Shown piece after piece: positions 1-7,322 of a stretch of 64,000 bases of DNA (position 1 is the stretch's first letter; every line of letters starts with the position of its first letter). Made by a program: the position numbers and the translations under genes. Under the pieces are notes generated by a model. That model did no database searches. It was not told the DNA's origin and was given only the letters and a program-made list of their open reading frames with translations. This DNA comes from Kaistia defluvii (GTDB lineage Bacteria; Pseudomonadota; Alphaproteobacteria; Rhizobiales; Kaistiaceae): NCBI RefSeq assembly GCF_026343955.1, contig NZ_JAPKNI010000002.1, forward strand, positions 186,001 through 250,000, given 5' to 3'.

Positions 1-1
1 C

Positions 2-1207
2 ACCCCCGAACTGTCGTTTGATGCGCAGAACCTCTACCTCACCCTCGATTTCGCAAACGACGCCTTCCAGGCCGCCGCCGTCACGGCCAACCAGCAGGCG
101 GTGGGCAGCGCCCTCGATCTGGTCGCCGCCACCGGCAGTTCTTCCGCCCTCCTGAACGCGCTCGGCAACGTACCGGTCGGCTACGGCTCCGCCGCGCTGC
201 AGCAGCTCAGCGGCGAGCCCTATGCCGACTTCGCCACGGTGAACCTGCGCGCCAGCCAGTTGTTCATGAACGCCGTGGGACGGCAGATGTCGACCGCGCG
301 CGGTGCCGGCTCGAGCGGTGACCGGGCATCCCTTGCCGGCCCCGGCTCGGACACGCTGGCGGGCTTCTCCGCCTGGATCAGCGGCATCGGCAGCACCGGC
401 AGCGTGAGCGGCGACGCCAACGCCTCGGGCCTGGACTATTCCCTGAGCGGCACCGCCTTCGGCCTCGACTACCGCCTCAATCCGGATTTCCTGCTCGGCG
501 TTGCCGGCGGCTATGTCTCCGGCTCGCCGTCGGTCGACGGTTTTGCCGGCGACACCGATGCCGACACCCTCAGCGCGGTCGCCTACGGCTCCTTCACGCA
601 GGGCGCGTTCTATGCCGATGCGCTGGTCGGCTATGCCCATGCCAGCAACAGCATGGAGCGCATGATCCTGAGCCCTGGCCTGGCCTTCGGCCTCGCCAAC
701 GGCGACACCGAGGCGGGCCAGTTCCTCGGCCAGATCGAGACCGGCTACAAATTCGACCTGGATATCCCCTCGAAGACCTCGATCACGCCGTTCGGCCGGC
801 TGCAGGTGGTCTCGCTCGACCAGAACGGTTTCACCGAGACCGGCTCGAGCCCGTACAACCTGGTCGTGGCCTCGCAATCCGCGACCTCGGTGCGCACCAC
901 CTTCGGCGCCGACTTCACGGCGAGCTTTGACCTCGGCAACGGCGTGCCGCTCGACCTCGGGTCGCGGCTCGGCTGGGTGCACGAGTTTGCCGACACCGCG
1001 CAGTCGATGACGGCGGCGTTCGCCGCGGCTCCCGGTGCCGACTTCACCGTCTGGGGCGCGGGCGTGCCGCGCGACAGCGCGCTGGTCGGCGTCTCCGCTA
1101 CCGCCCGGATCCGTGACAACAGCTCGCTCTTCGTCAGCTATGACGGCGAATTCGGCGGCGGAGACGACAACCATCAGCTATGGGGCGGGTTCAAACTCAC
1201 GTGGTGA
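2..1207 (+). CDS. Autotransporter outer-membrane beta-barrel domain protein, 3' end only
   Basis: The gene begins before the window: the frame is open from base 2 and stops at TGA 1205-1207. The protein is the C-terminal part of a type V secretion autotransporter. The first residues carry the LYLTLD...NQQAVGSALD pattern normally found just before the translocator. About 280 residues of Gly- and aromatic-rich alternating beta strands follow, ending in an aromatic residue (GGFKLTW), the usual signal for outer-membrane insertion. By family knowledge the barrel anchors and exports an N-terminal passenger, which lies outside the window, so the cargo cannot be named. A run of short tandem repeats and a GC-rich hairpin follow the stop. 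The barrel assignment is firm. Confidence 0.9.
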   Translation, partial: TPELSFDAQNLYLTLDFANDAFQAAAVTANQQAVGSALDLVAATGSSSALLNALGNVPVGYGSAALQQLSGEPYADFATVNLRASQLFMNAVGRQMSTARGAGSSGDRASLAGPGSDTLAGFSAWISGIGSTGSVSGDANASGLDYSLSGTAFGLDYRLNPDFLLGVAGGYVSGSPSVDGFAGDTDADTLSAVAYGSFTQGAFYADALVGYAHASNSMERMILSPGLAFGLANGDTEAGQFLGQIETGYKFDLDIPSKTSITPFGRLQVVSLDQNGFTETGSSPYNLVVASQSATSVRTTFGADFTASFDLGNGVPLDLGSRLGWVHEFADTAQSMTAAFAAAPGADFTVWGAGVPRDSALVGVSATARIRDNSSLFVSYDGEFGGGDDNHQLWGGFKLTW

Positions 1208-1237
1208 GAGTTGGCGCGAAGACCGTTCGACGATCCC

Positions 1238-1306
1238 CGGTTCCTGAAGCCCTGGTTTTTTTGAAGCCCGAGCGTTCTTGAGGTCCCGGCGTTCTTGAAG
1301 CCCGAG
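1238..1306. repeat. Four imperfect 17-18 bp tandem repeats
   Basis: Four head-to-tail units start at 1238 (18 bp), 1256, 1273 and 1290 (17 bp each). The shared core is TTCTTGAAGCCCGAG with a few substitutions per unit. They lie directly after the autotransporter stop, and the last unit runs into the stem of the next hairpin. No open frame uses them convincingly. They may be slippage-derived spacer DNA. Confidence 0.6.
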
Positions 1307-1327
1307 GCGCCCCCGGTTGGGGCGCCT
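1305..1327 (+). terminator. GC-rich hairpin after the autotransporter gene
   Basis: A perfect 9-bp inverted repeat AGGCGCCCC / GGGGCGCCT with a 5-base loop lies about 100 bases after the autotransporter stop. The following bases are T-poor (only TT), so it is an atypical intrinsic terminator and could instead protect the 3' end of the mRNA. Confidence 0.5.
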
Positions 1328-1670
1328 TGGGTCAAAAGCCGACGTTGAAGGGAGGCTGATCTCCGCGGCTGCTTCCGCTCCCCAATCCGTCCGTCACGCC
1401 AGGCAGCGCCGTGCGGCCGATCCTCTGCTCTCCCAATCGTTGCCGTGCGCGCCATGATCGGCCCCCGGGTCGGCCTGCCGACAAGCTGGCTTCGCAATCG
1501 GCGCGTGTCTTGCCAAACGTCACCACAATCCCAGGGATGTGACATTTTTGTTCTATTCCGCCCGATCTGGAGGTGTAGGCTAGGCATACTTCGGAATTCG
1601 GGGGGAATGGAGCGGATCTTTCGAGCACACCGGACGCGAATCGACAGGTGCGCCGCACCGAGATTCTGGC
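1328..1670. other. Convergent intergenic stretch with no supported gene
   Basis: This stretch separates the plus-strand autotransporter gene from the minus-strand glucuronyl hydrolase gene. Several open frames exist on both strands but none has a recognisable protein, a good ribosome binding site or consistent codon use. I see no promoter or RNA structure that I would call here. Confidence 0.4.
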
Positions 1671-2855
1671 CTAAACGATCTGCCGGTGCTCGAGGCTGAA
1701 GGCGCCGGGCATGGCGAAGCGCATCAGCGCCTCGACGAAGAAGTAATCGCCGAACATCACCGCCGACTGCACGCCGATCTGGTGCGGCATCGAATAGCAG
1801 GCCTTCCTCAACAGGCCGCGATGGCCGGGTTCGCGGGCGAGATAGTCGCGACAGAGGCCGGCCAGAAGCCGGTCGGCCTCGCCCTGCCACTTGGCGCGCT
1901 CGGCCTCGTCGCGATGCAGGCGGGCGAGATCGATCAGACCCGCTGCCATGATCGCGCTGGCCGATGAATCCTTCGGCGCGTCGGCCGAAATGTCGTTGAA
2001 ATCCCACGGCGGCACGACGTCTTCGCCGAGTTGTTGCAGCCATTTGTCGGCGATCACGCCGCCGCGTGCCAGATACTGGCGATCGCCCGTGGCGCCTGCC
2101 GTTGCCGCGAGGCCATAAACCGACCAGCCGGTGCCGCGCGACCAGGACGATTCGTCGTGCTGGCCCTGATAGGTGTAGCCGCGCAGCCGCGCGCCGCTCG
2201 TCGTGTCGTATTCGACGGCGTGGTAGAGCGTCAGGTCGGGTCGGGTGAAGGCGCGGTCGGTCATCCGGGCATGCGCCTCGGCGGCGAGCAGGAAGCTGGC
2301 ATCGCCGCTCTCGGTCGCGGCCCAGTAGAGCAGGGGGATGTTGGCCATGGTGTCGATCGCCGAACTGGCGCGGCCGCGCGGATCGCTCATCGGTCCCCAG
2401 GACGAGATGTAGGCGCCCTTCCGGGTGACGACGAGGCGATCGCGCAGCCGGGCGGCGGCGCGCAGCGCGATGTCGCGATACCGGCGCTCGCCGGTGATGC
2501 GGTAGAACGGCATCGCCGAGCTCAGGAAGATGAAGCCGATATCGTGCGTATTGCCGTCCTCGGCGCGCTGTTCGACCAGCAGCATCCGCTCGCGCGCCAG
2601 CGTCAGGAATTTTTCATCCCGCGTGTGCAGGTAGGACGCCAGCAGCAGGCCGACCCAGAAGCCGCAGAACCAGTTGCCGTGGCTCCAGTTCGCCCCGGTA
2701 TAGCCGGCCGAGACCGAGGCCGGCATGGTCTGCCAGGCGCCGTCCGGGGCGGTGACATAGGGGAACTCGACGCCGAGGGTCCGCTCGTCCTCGATGAGCT
2801 TGGCGGCAAGAAGATCGAGCGCTTCGTGATAAGGCGCAATCGACATCGGGTTCAT
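1671..2855 (-). CDS. Glycoside hydrolase family 88, unsaturated glucuronyl hydrolase
   Basis: A 394-residue cytoplasmic enzyme with no signal peptide. GH88 enzymes hydrolyse the unsaturated uronic acid that polysaccharide lyases leave at the non-reducing end of pectin- or glycosaminoglycan-type oligosaccharides. The two acidic residues of the family are visible: D105 in HDIGF and D168 in AIDTMANIPLLYWA, matching the catalytic Asp pair of Bacillus UGL. H233, R240 and W244 in QGQHDESSWSRGTGW fit the substrate-binding face. The ATG at 2855 is chosen because AGAGGA lies just upstream and homology begins there; the frame stays open to 3212 but that extension has no family similarity. It precedes no obvious lyase here. 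A DUF1349 gene lies upstream on the same strand. The exact substrate is unknown. Confidence 0.88.
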   Translation of the reverse strand: MNPMSIAPYHEALDLLAAKLIEDERTLGVEFPYVTAPDGAWQTMPASVSAGYTGANWSHGNWFCGFWVGLLLASYLHTRDEKFLTLARERMLLVEQRAEDGNTHDIGFIFLSSAMPFYRITGERRYRDIALRAAARLRDRLVVTRKGAYISSWGPMSDPRGRASSAIDTMANIPLLYWAATESGDASFLLAAEAHARMTDRAFTRPDLTLYHAVEYDTTSGARLRGYTYQGQHDESSWSRGTGWSVYGLAATAGATGDRQYLARGGVIADKWLQQLGEDVVPPWDFNDISADAPKDSSASAIMAAGLIDLARLHRDEAERAKWQGEADRLLAGLCRDYLAREPGHRGLLRKACYSMPHQIGVQSAVMFGDYFFVEALMRFAMPGAFSLEHRQIV

Positions 2856-2938
2856 GGCGTTTCCTCTGGTCGCTTTGTCGCGAGGGCGCGGTTTGCCGCG
2901 CCATGTGTGCGTTGGCAGCTTTGGATGGAGGCGATGTG

Positions 2939-3523
2939 TCAGCCATGCAGCGGGTTGGCGATGGGCGCGCCGACCTCGAGCCGCGTGAAGCGAACCTGGA
3001 ATCCTGCCCGTTGTGGCGAGCAGGTCATGGGGCCGATCCGCAAGCTGGAAGTCTCCGTAAACGGGCACAGCCGCATCAACTGCCAGCCACCTTCGGTGTC
3101 GCGGTAATGCGCGATCGCCGCGCCACCGACGCGGGTCAGGCGCACCGCCTGGGGGCCCGTCAGCAGCGGGCGTGCCGTGACCGACCAGTCCGACACGCCG
3201 TCGCGCGTGCATACGAGGCTGAAATTGGTGACCCCGTCGGAATGCTCGATGCCGAGCTTGATCCAGTTTCGCTCATCGAGCCGCAGCATCAGACCCGCCT
3301 GGTCATAGAGCGTCTCGTATCGGCCCTCGAACTCCACCATCGCGGTGAAGTCGCCCTCGGCCTGTCCATGCAGGAAGTGGCCGCTGTCTCGCCGGAAACC
3401 GTAGAAGGTGGATTGCCAGAAATCAGTCTCCCCCGCCGTCGTGACCTGAAGAGCACCGGATTGAACGGACCATTCCGGCGGCTCGTTCATCCACTCCATC
3501 GCTTCCCATATCCCAATGGTCAT
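2939..3523 (-). CDS. DUF1349 family protein (concanavalin A-like fold)
   Basis: A 194-residue protein with the start typical of DUF1349 (EWMNEPPEW) and conserved stretches DFWQSTFYGFRRDSGHF, YDQAGLMLRLDERNWIKLGIE and LRIGPMTCSPQRAGFQVRF. The family has a jelly-roll, lectin-like fold resembling carbohydrate-binding or laminarinase-like domains; a biochemical activity is not established. The ATG at 3523 has a purine-rich GAAGGGG upstream. It lies 83 bases upstream of the GH88 gene on the same strand, so the two are probably co-transcribed. That context suggests a role in recognising or processing the same sugar. There is no signal peptide. Confidence 0.82.
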   Translation of the reverse strand: MTIGIWEAMEWMNEPPEWSVQSGALQVTTAGETDFWQSTFYGFRRDSGHFLHGQAEGDFTAMVEFEGRYETLYDQAGLMLRLDERNWIKLGIEHSDGVTNFSLVCTRDGVSDWSVTARPLLTGPQAVRLTRVGGAAIAHYRDTEGGWQLMRLCPFTETSSLRIGPMTCSPQRAGFQVRFTRLEVGAPIANPLHG

Positions 3524-3667
3524 GTCCGTTGCCCCTTCTCGTCGCCCAGGCGACGTCGTGGATGGTTGCGCGCTTCAGCATTGTTGGGGGCACCAAGGTT
3601 CCGTCGCTCACGTGTTCCGCGCTCCTGATCGTCTTGTCTGCGCCCTGTGCCGGATCTCAATTGCACG

Positions 3668-4018
3668 TTATGCTCCTTCATGCAGCGGAGCTTCGCCGCG
3701 AACCAGCGCCGCCCCCTTTTCGCCGATCATGATCGCGGGAGCGTTGGTGTTGCCACCGTTAAGATACGCCATGATCGAGTTGTCGATGACGTGGATGCCA
3801 TCCATGCCGTCCAGCTTATCTTCCGGATCGACTACCGCATCCGCGCCCGCGCCCATCCGGCACGTCCCGGCCGGATGATAGTCGACCGATCCATATTGCC
3901 GGACGTAGGACAGGATCTGTTCGTCGGTCCGCAATTCGGCCGGGGGGAAGCGAGGGTCGGCTCTATCTCGAGCGCGTGAAGGCGGAAAGCCGGATGTCGG
4001 CTCCGACGCTTCCTGCAA
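3668..4018 (-). pseudogene. GMC-family oxidoreductase, C-terminal remnant
   Basis: About the last 95 codons of a glucose-methanol-choline oxidoreductase survive, ending in TAA at 3668-3670. Recognisable parts are SVDYHPAGTCRMG (with the active-site His region), IHVIDNSIMAYLNGGNTNAPA and IMIGEKGA, the standard end of the FAD-dependent family. A complete protein is over 500 residues. The FAD-binding N-terminus and substrate domain are absent: upstream of about 3966 homology stops and no other frame continues it. The remnant cannot bind FAD. I read it as a truncated gene left by a deletion next to the sugar-hydrolase genes. Confidence 0.8.
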
Positions 4019-4234
4019 ACTTCCCCTTCCGGATTGATCCCGGCGCGATCGTCGTGCCGCAGACGGCGAAGGTCGGTGACGTCATCGAGATCACGATCCC
4101 GCTGGAGGCATGGCTGCCGCGATCGTCCCTCGGCAAGCGCAGGCACTGGGTGGCGTGAAGCAGGGGGGCGGAACCCACCACGGCCTGTCCTTACGGCGGC
4201 AGGAGCCTGCGGCATCGCGCAAGTCCGGCGAGCT
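4019..4234. other. Degenerate intergenic DNA upstream of the GMC remnant
   Basis: This sits between the broken oxidoreductase and the hairpin that follows the PqqD gene. Short open frames occur on both strands, but none resembles a known family and none extends the GMC homology. It is probably decayed sequence. Confidence 0.35.
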
Positions 4235-4263
4235 GCACGGCCCCGCAGGCAGCGGGGCCGTGC
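4235..4263 (-). terminator. Perfect 12-bp hairpin after the PqqD-family gene
   Basis: GCACGGCCCCGC and GCGGGGCCGTGC pair perfectly around a 5-base loop, starting 11 bases past the stop of the minus-strand PqqD gene. No T-run follows in either direction. Its position and strength suggest transcription termination or 3'-end protection of the operon mRNA. Confidence 0.6.
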
Positions 4264-4274
4264 GTCGCAAGGGC

Positions 4275-4697
4275 CTATCCCTGGTCCTGCGCCTTCGGCC
4301 AGCCCATCTCCTCGTCGACCTCATGCACCGGGTCGAGCAGCAGGAGATCCTGCATGTCGCCAAACGACTCCAGCGCCGGAGCGCTCATCGTTGCAGCCTG
4401 CGCGGCGGTGGCGGCAGGTTCGTTCGGAACTGGCGCCTCGGTGGTCGGGCGCATGAGGCCGCAGCTCACCACTTCGTCGGCGAAGCGCGCGATCCCGGCG
4501 GCCAGTTCGATGTTTTCACCGGCCAGTTCGACGAGTGCCTCGACCGAATGGCCGGCCGTCAGATCGTGCCAGAGCACGGCACCGGAATCCTTAATGCTGT
4601 AGTAGATGCCGGTTTCTAGATTGATCGCGACGATCTCGCCGTCGAAATCATCCGCCGAGCACTGGGGCGATGCGAGTTCAAGGTAATGGGCCGACAC
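4275..4697 (-). CDS. PqqD-family protein with long acidic C-terminal tail
   Basis: A 140-residue protein starting at GTG 4697, with AGGA about 9 bases upstream. Residues 15-80 are a PqqD fold (FDGEIVAINLETGIYYSI, SGAVLWHDL). PqqD domains are small winged-helix modules that bind the leader of a ribosomal peptide and present it to modifying enzymes. The family is usually about 90 residues. Here residues 83-140 form an Ala/Pro-rich linker and an acidic block, DMQDLLLLDPVHEVDEE at 114-130, that could dock a partner or act as a substrate. It is the last gene of a minus-strand operon behind two glycosyltransferases. Together with an HprK-like kinase and an NTP_transf_5 protein nearby, it resembles HPr-rel-A type cassettes. 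No separate precursor peptide is visible. Confidence 0.8.
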   Translation of the reverse strand: MSAHYLELASPQCSADDFDGEIVAINLETGIYYSIKDSGAVLWHDLTAGHSVEALVELAGENIELAAGIARFADEVVSCGLMRPTTEAPVPNEPAATAAQAATMSAPALESFGDMQDLLLLDPVHEVDEEMGWPKAQDQG

Positions 4698-4740
4698 GAG
4701 AATGTCCTAGTGATGGGAGTGGTGGAATGGGAGCGCGCGC

Positions 4741-5478
4741 TCATTCTGAAAGAGCGGCGTCCCGCAGGGGCAGAAAGTCGCGTTCGGGTGGAATCGTCGC
4801 CAACTCCATCCCGGTCTCATCGACGAGATAGTCGTAGCCCTGGGCCTGGTAGCGATTGTCGGGATCCAGGGTGACATAGCGCTGGTGGCGCGCCTGGCGG
4901 TCTTCGGCGCGTATCATGCGCAGGTGATAGAGATTGTGCGGCAGTTGGGCGCCGACGCTTGCCAGGCGCGTGACGATATCGAGCGGCATCCAGTAGCGGT
5001 GGAGCGGGCGCGGATCGAATTTGGTGTGGCGAGGGTCGTTCCGGAACAGGCAGTAGCGCATCTTGCGGCCCCAGATGCCGTCCTTCCGGTAGTGCGCCCG
5101 GTCATCCCACAGCTCGCGGAACCGCAGCGAATAGGCCTCGATACCCTTCGTTTCGGCATCATCGAGAATTTGGCCGATGTCGCCAGCGAACCGTTCCTCC
5201 AGCCGCTCGTCGGCGTCGACGCAGAGAATCCATTCGGCGCCATGCTGGCGGGCCGCCTTGATGAGGGCCATCTGGTTGCCGCGCTCGTTCCATGGCTGCC
5301 CCACGGGATTGCGGATGAGCTGGATCAGTTTTGGGTGCCCGGCGAGGATCTCCGCGGTGGCATCCTCGGAGCCATCATCCAGCGCGAGGACGCCGTCGAC
5401 GGCCGGGGCGACATTCTCGAGCCAGCCGGGCAGGAAACGTTGCTCGTTGCGGGCCTGCAGCAGAACCACCAGCCGCAT
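4741..5478 (-). CDS. Glycosyltransferase family 2
   Basis: A 245-residue GT-A fold protein. The N-terminus VVLLQARNEQRFLPGWL and ALDDGSEDATAEIL form the nucleotide-sugar binding part, and CVDADERLEE carries the metal-binding DxD. Length is short for the family and there is no membrane segment, so it probably works at the inner face of the membrane on a lipid- or protein-linked acceptor. The ATG at 5478 overlaps the stop of the upstream glycosyltransferase (TGATG), which implies translational coupling; the frame stays open further upstream but that part is out of register with the family. The PqqD gene follows after 43 bases. Donor and acceptor sugars cannot be read from the sequence. Confidence 0.85.
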   Translation of the reverse strand: MRLVVLLQARNEQRFLPGWLENVAPAVDGVLALDDGSEDATAEILAGHPKLIQLIRNPVGQPWNERGNQMALIKAARQHGAEWILCVDADERLEERFAGDIGQILDDAETKGIEAYSLRFRELWDDRAHYRKDGIWGRKMRYCLFRNDPRHTKFDPRPLHRYWMPLDIVTRLASVGAQLPHNLYHLRMIRAEDRQARHQRYVTLDPDNRYQAQGYDYLVDETGMELATIPPERDFLPLRDAALSE

Positions 5479-6170
5479 CAGTTGGCCTTCGCGCTGCGTC
5501 GGCGGTCCAGCAGCGCCTTCAGCACGGGCGTGTAGCTTTTCTCGCGCAGGGCCCTGGTGCTCTGGTTGTCGAGATGGACGCGGCGTCGAGACAGGACGGC
5601 GTCGAGCATGATCACCTCGGCGGCGCCATCGCGCGCCCTGCCATACCAATCGAGGAATTCGCCGACCGTGAAGCTTTCGTTCAGCGGGCCGATGGCGCGA
5701 AACGTATCGAGTCGGGTCAGCAGCGTACCGGCCGAAAAGGCGGGCATCGGCTCTGGCGGACACACCAGGCCTGCCGCCTGGACCGGCGTCAGTTCGGGCG
5801 AAACGAAGTGCTGCATATGGCCGAAGACAAGCCGGTTCGGCGCGTCCTGCAGCGCCTGGTGCTGCCACGCGAGCTTGTCCGGGGACCAGATATCGTCCGC
5901 GCTGAGAAACGCGATGCAATCGCCGCTGGCGATACGGGTCCCGTGGTTGAGCGCCGCGGCGACGCCCGCATTGGCCTGACGGACATAGGTCACGCCTTGG
6001 ATGCTGCGGGCGACGTTTCCGGTGCCGTCGCTTGACCCGTCATCGATGACGAGGATCTCGGCGGCAGGCGCTGTCTGTTCGAGGATGCTCGCCACGGCTT
6101 CGGCGAGATAGGCCTCGGCGTTGAAGGCGGGGATCACGACACTGACCCTTCTGCTGGTGGTGCTCGTCAT
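5478..6170 (-). CDS. Glycosyltransferase family 2
   Basis: A 230-residue enzyme of the GT-A superfamily. It starts with RRVSVVIPAFNAEAYL and ILVIDDGSSDGTGNVA, has FLSADDIWSPDKL in the DxD position, and contains GEFLDWYGRARDGA near the acceptor site. The ATG at 6170 is preferred because the conserved strand begins a few residues later; an upstream ATG at 6197 would add nine unconserved residues. The 3' end shares one base with the next glycosyltransferase start, and a gap of about 100 bases separates it from the unknown gene upstream. It probably adds a sugar to a surface glycan or glycoconjugate. Confidence 0.85.
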   Translation of the reverse strand: MTSTTSRRVSVVIPAFNAEAYLAEAVASILEQTAPAAEILVIDDGSSDGTGNVARSIQGVTYVRQANAGVAAALNHGTRIASGDCIAFLSADDIWSPDKLAWQHQALQDAPNRLVFGHMQHFVSPELTPVQAAGLVCPPEPMPAFSAGTLLTRLDTFRAIGPLNESFTVGEFLDWYGRARDGAAEVIMLDAVLSRRRVHLDNQSTRALREKSYTPVLKALLDRRRSAKAN

Positions 6171-6269
6171 GTTCCCCAAACTGTTCCGATACAGCATTAC
6201 CTAAGGTCGAATACCTTACTGCCTGTCTCCATTTCGTAGGGCAAGGGCGGGTAGGTGAAAAGCGGGATT

Positions 6270-7199
6270 TCACCAGCGGGTAAATTTCGGAGGGCAGAGA
6301 TCGAGCAGGGCATTGCCGGTTCGGGTGCTTCGGAGCGCCTCGTAAAGCGCCCGAGGCGTGAAATCCTGCGGGGCCCGGGCCAGGTAGGGTTTGAGGACAC
6401 TCGCCCGCAGCGCGGTGAAGTCGTCCAGGGTCGCGTCTGCGACGAGCCCTCGCAGCGGATAGGCGACGATATCGTCGGGCAAAACGTCCAGACCGGCGGC
6501 AACGGCAAAGTGCCGGGCGGCATGACAGCGGATATTCAGCGTGAACAGCACCTGCATGACCCAGGAGAGCTGCGACATGCTGATCGGGTCCGCCTGATGG
6601 AAAGGGTGCAGATCCTTCAGCAAGTATCGTCCCGCGCTGTCGCGGATCTGGCCGCAATAGCCGATGAGGTCGTGTTCGACGGCAAGCTGCAGCATCGCAG
6701 AGGTCAGGCGGATATTGGCCTCGCCATAGTCTTCGCCGGGGATGAGACCGGACTTCCAGTCGCGGTGCCATTCGAAGATGGAGAACCACGAGACGTGCGT
6801 CTCCGTGTCGATCCTGCCAAAGCCCAGGCATGGGACGACGGGGACACCCCGTTCGGCCAGAAGTCGGCTGACATGGAATTCGGTCGATGCCTGCTGAAAG
6901 GAAGCGCCTCCCAGGAAGGCATTGTCGTGGCCAGACGCCACGTCCTCCATGACCCGCCCGTCAAAATCGAAGCGCCTTGCGGCTGGTCCCGTCTTGCTGA
7001 ACACGCCGAAACGCACGGTGCCGCCATGGAGCCCCGCGCCCTTGATCTTGAGGGCGAAGCCGCGTTTCTCCGGGTGCGGCAGCTGGATGGAGCGACTGCC
7101 GTCGAGGATGCCGATCCGCTTGTCCGACTGAAACCATGCGTGAATTCGTCTGCAGACCGCATCGCTGGCGTGACGGACTTCAATGTTCTTGATCTTCAT
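6270..7199 (-). CDS. Unrecognised protein, possible degenerate kinase-like fold
   Basis: A 309-residue protein I cannot assign to a family. The stretch ALKIKGAGLHGG, then EFHVSRLLAERGVPVVPCLGFG, recalls the KGAG and Glu-containing helix C of SelO/YdiU-type AMPylases and kinase-like folds. A catalytic HRD or DFG-like motif is not apparent, and LLKDLHPFHQAD is the only other candidate. It may be a pseudokinase or a false resemblance. The start is uncertain: ATG 7199 begins the conserved-looking MKIKNIEV, ATG 7211 is also possible, and neither has a clear ribosome binding site. It heads the minus-strand group with two glycosyltransferases and PqqD, and diverges from the HprK-like gene. That placement suggests work in the same modification system. 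Confidence 0.55.
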   Translation of the reverse strand: MKIKNIEVRHASDAVCRRIHAWFQSDKRIGILDGSRSIQLPHPEKRGFALKIKGAGLHGGTVRFGVFSKTGPAARRFDFDGRVMEDVASGHDNAFLGGASFQQASTEFHVSRLLAERGVPVVPCLGFGRIDTETHVSWFSIFEWHRDWKSGLIPGEDYGEANIRLTSAMLQLAVEHDLIGYCGQIRDSAGRYLLKDLHPFHQADPISMSQLSWVMQVLFTLNIRCHAARHFAVAAGLDVLPDDIVAYPLRGLVADATLDDFTALRASVLKPYLARAPQDFTPRALYEALRSTRTGNALLDLCPPKFTRW

Positions 7200-7322
7200 G
7201 AACGGCAGCATGCTAAGGCTTGGATTGTCCGGTGTCGCGAGGCGAAGAGCTAGACAGCAAACGGTCTCGCGCTTCAACTGCCACGAGAATATGCCGGCGC
7301 GCCGGATGGGAGATATCAAGAC

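Noticed and set aside
2856-3212. N-terminal extension of the GH88 gene up to 3212
   Set aside because: The added 119 residues overlap the DUF1349 gene in another frame, lack homology, and the internal ATG at 2855 has a good ribosome binding site.
4019-4230. Frameshifted N-terminal part of the GMC oxidoreductase
   Set aside because: I inspected the other minus-strand frames here and found no FAD-binding or middle-domain similarity, so the gene is truncated rather than merely frameshifted.
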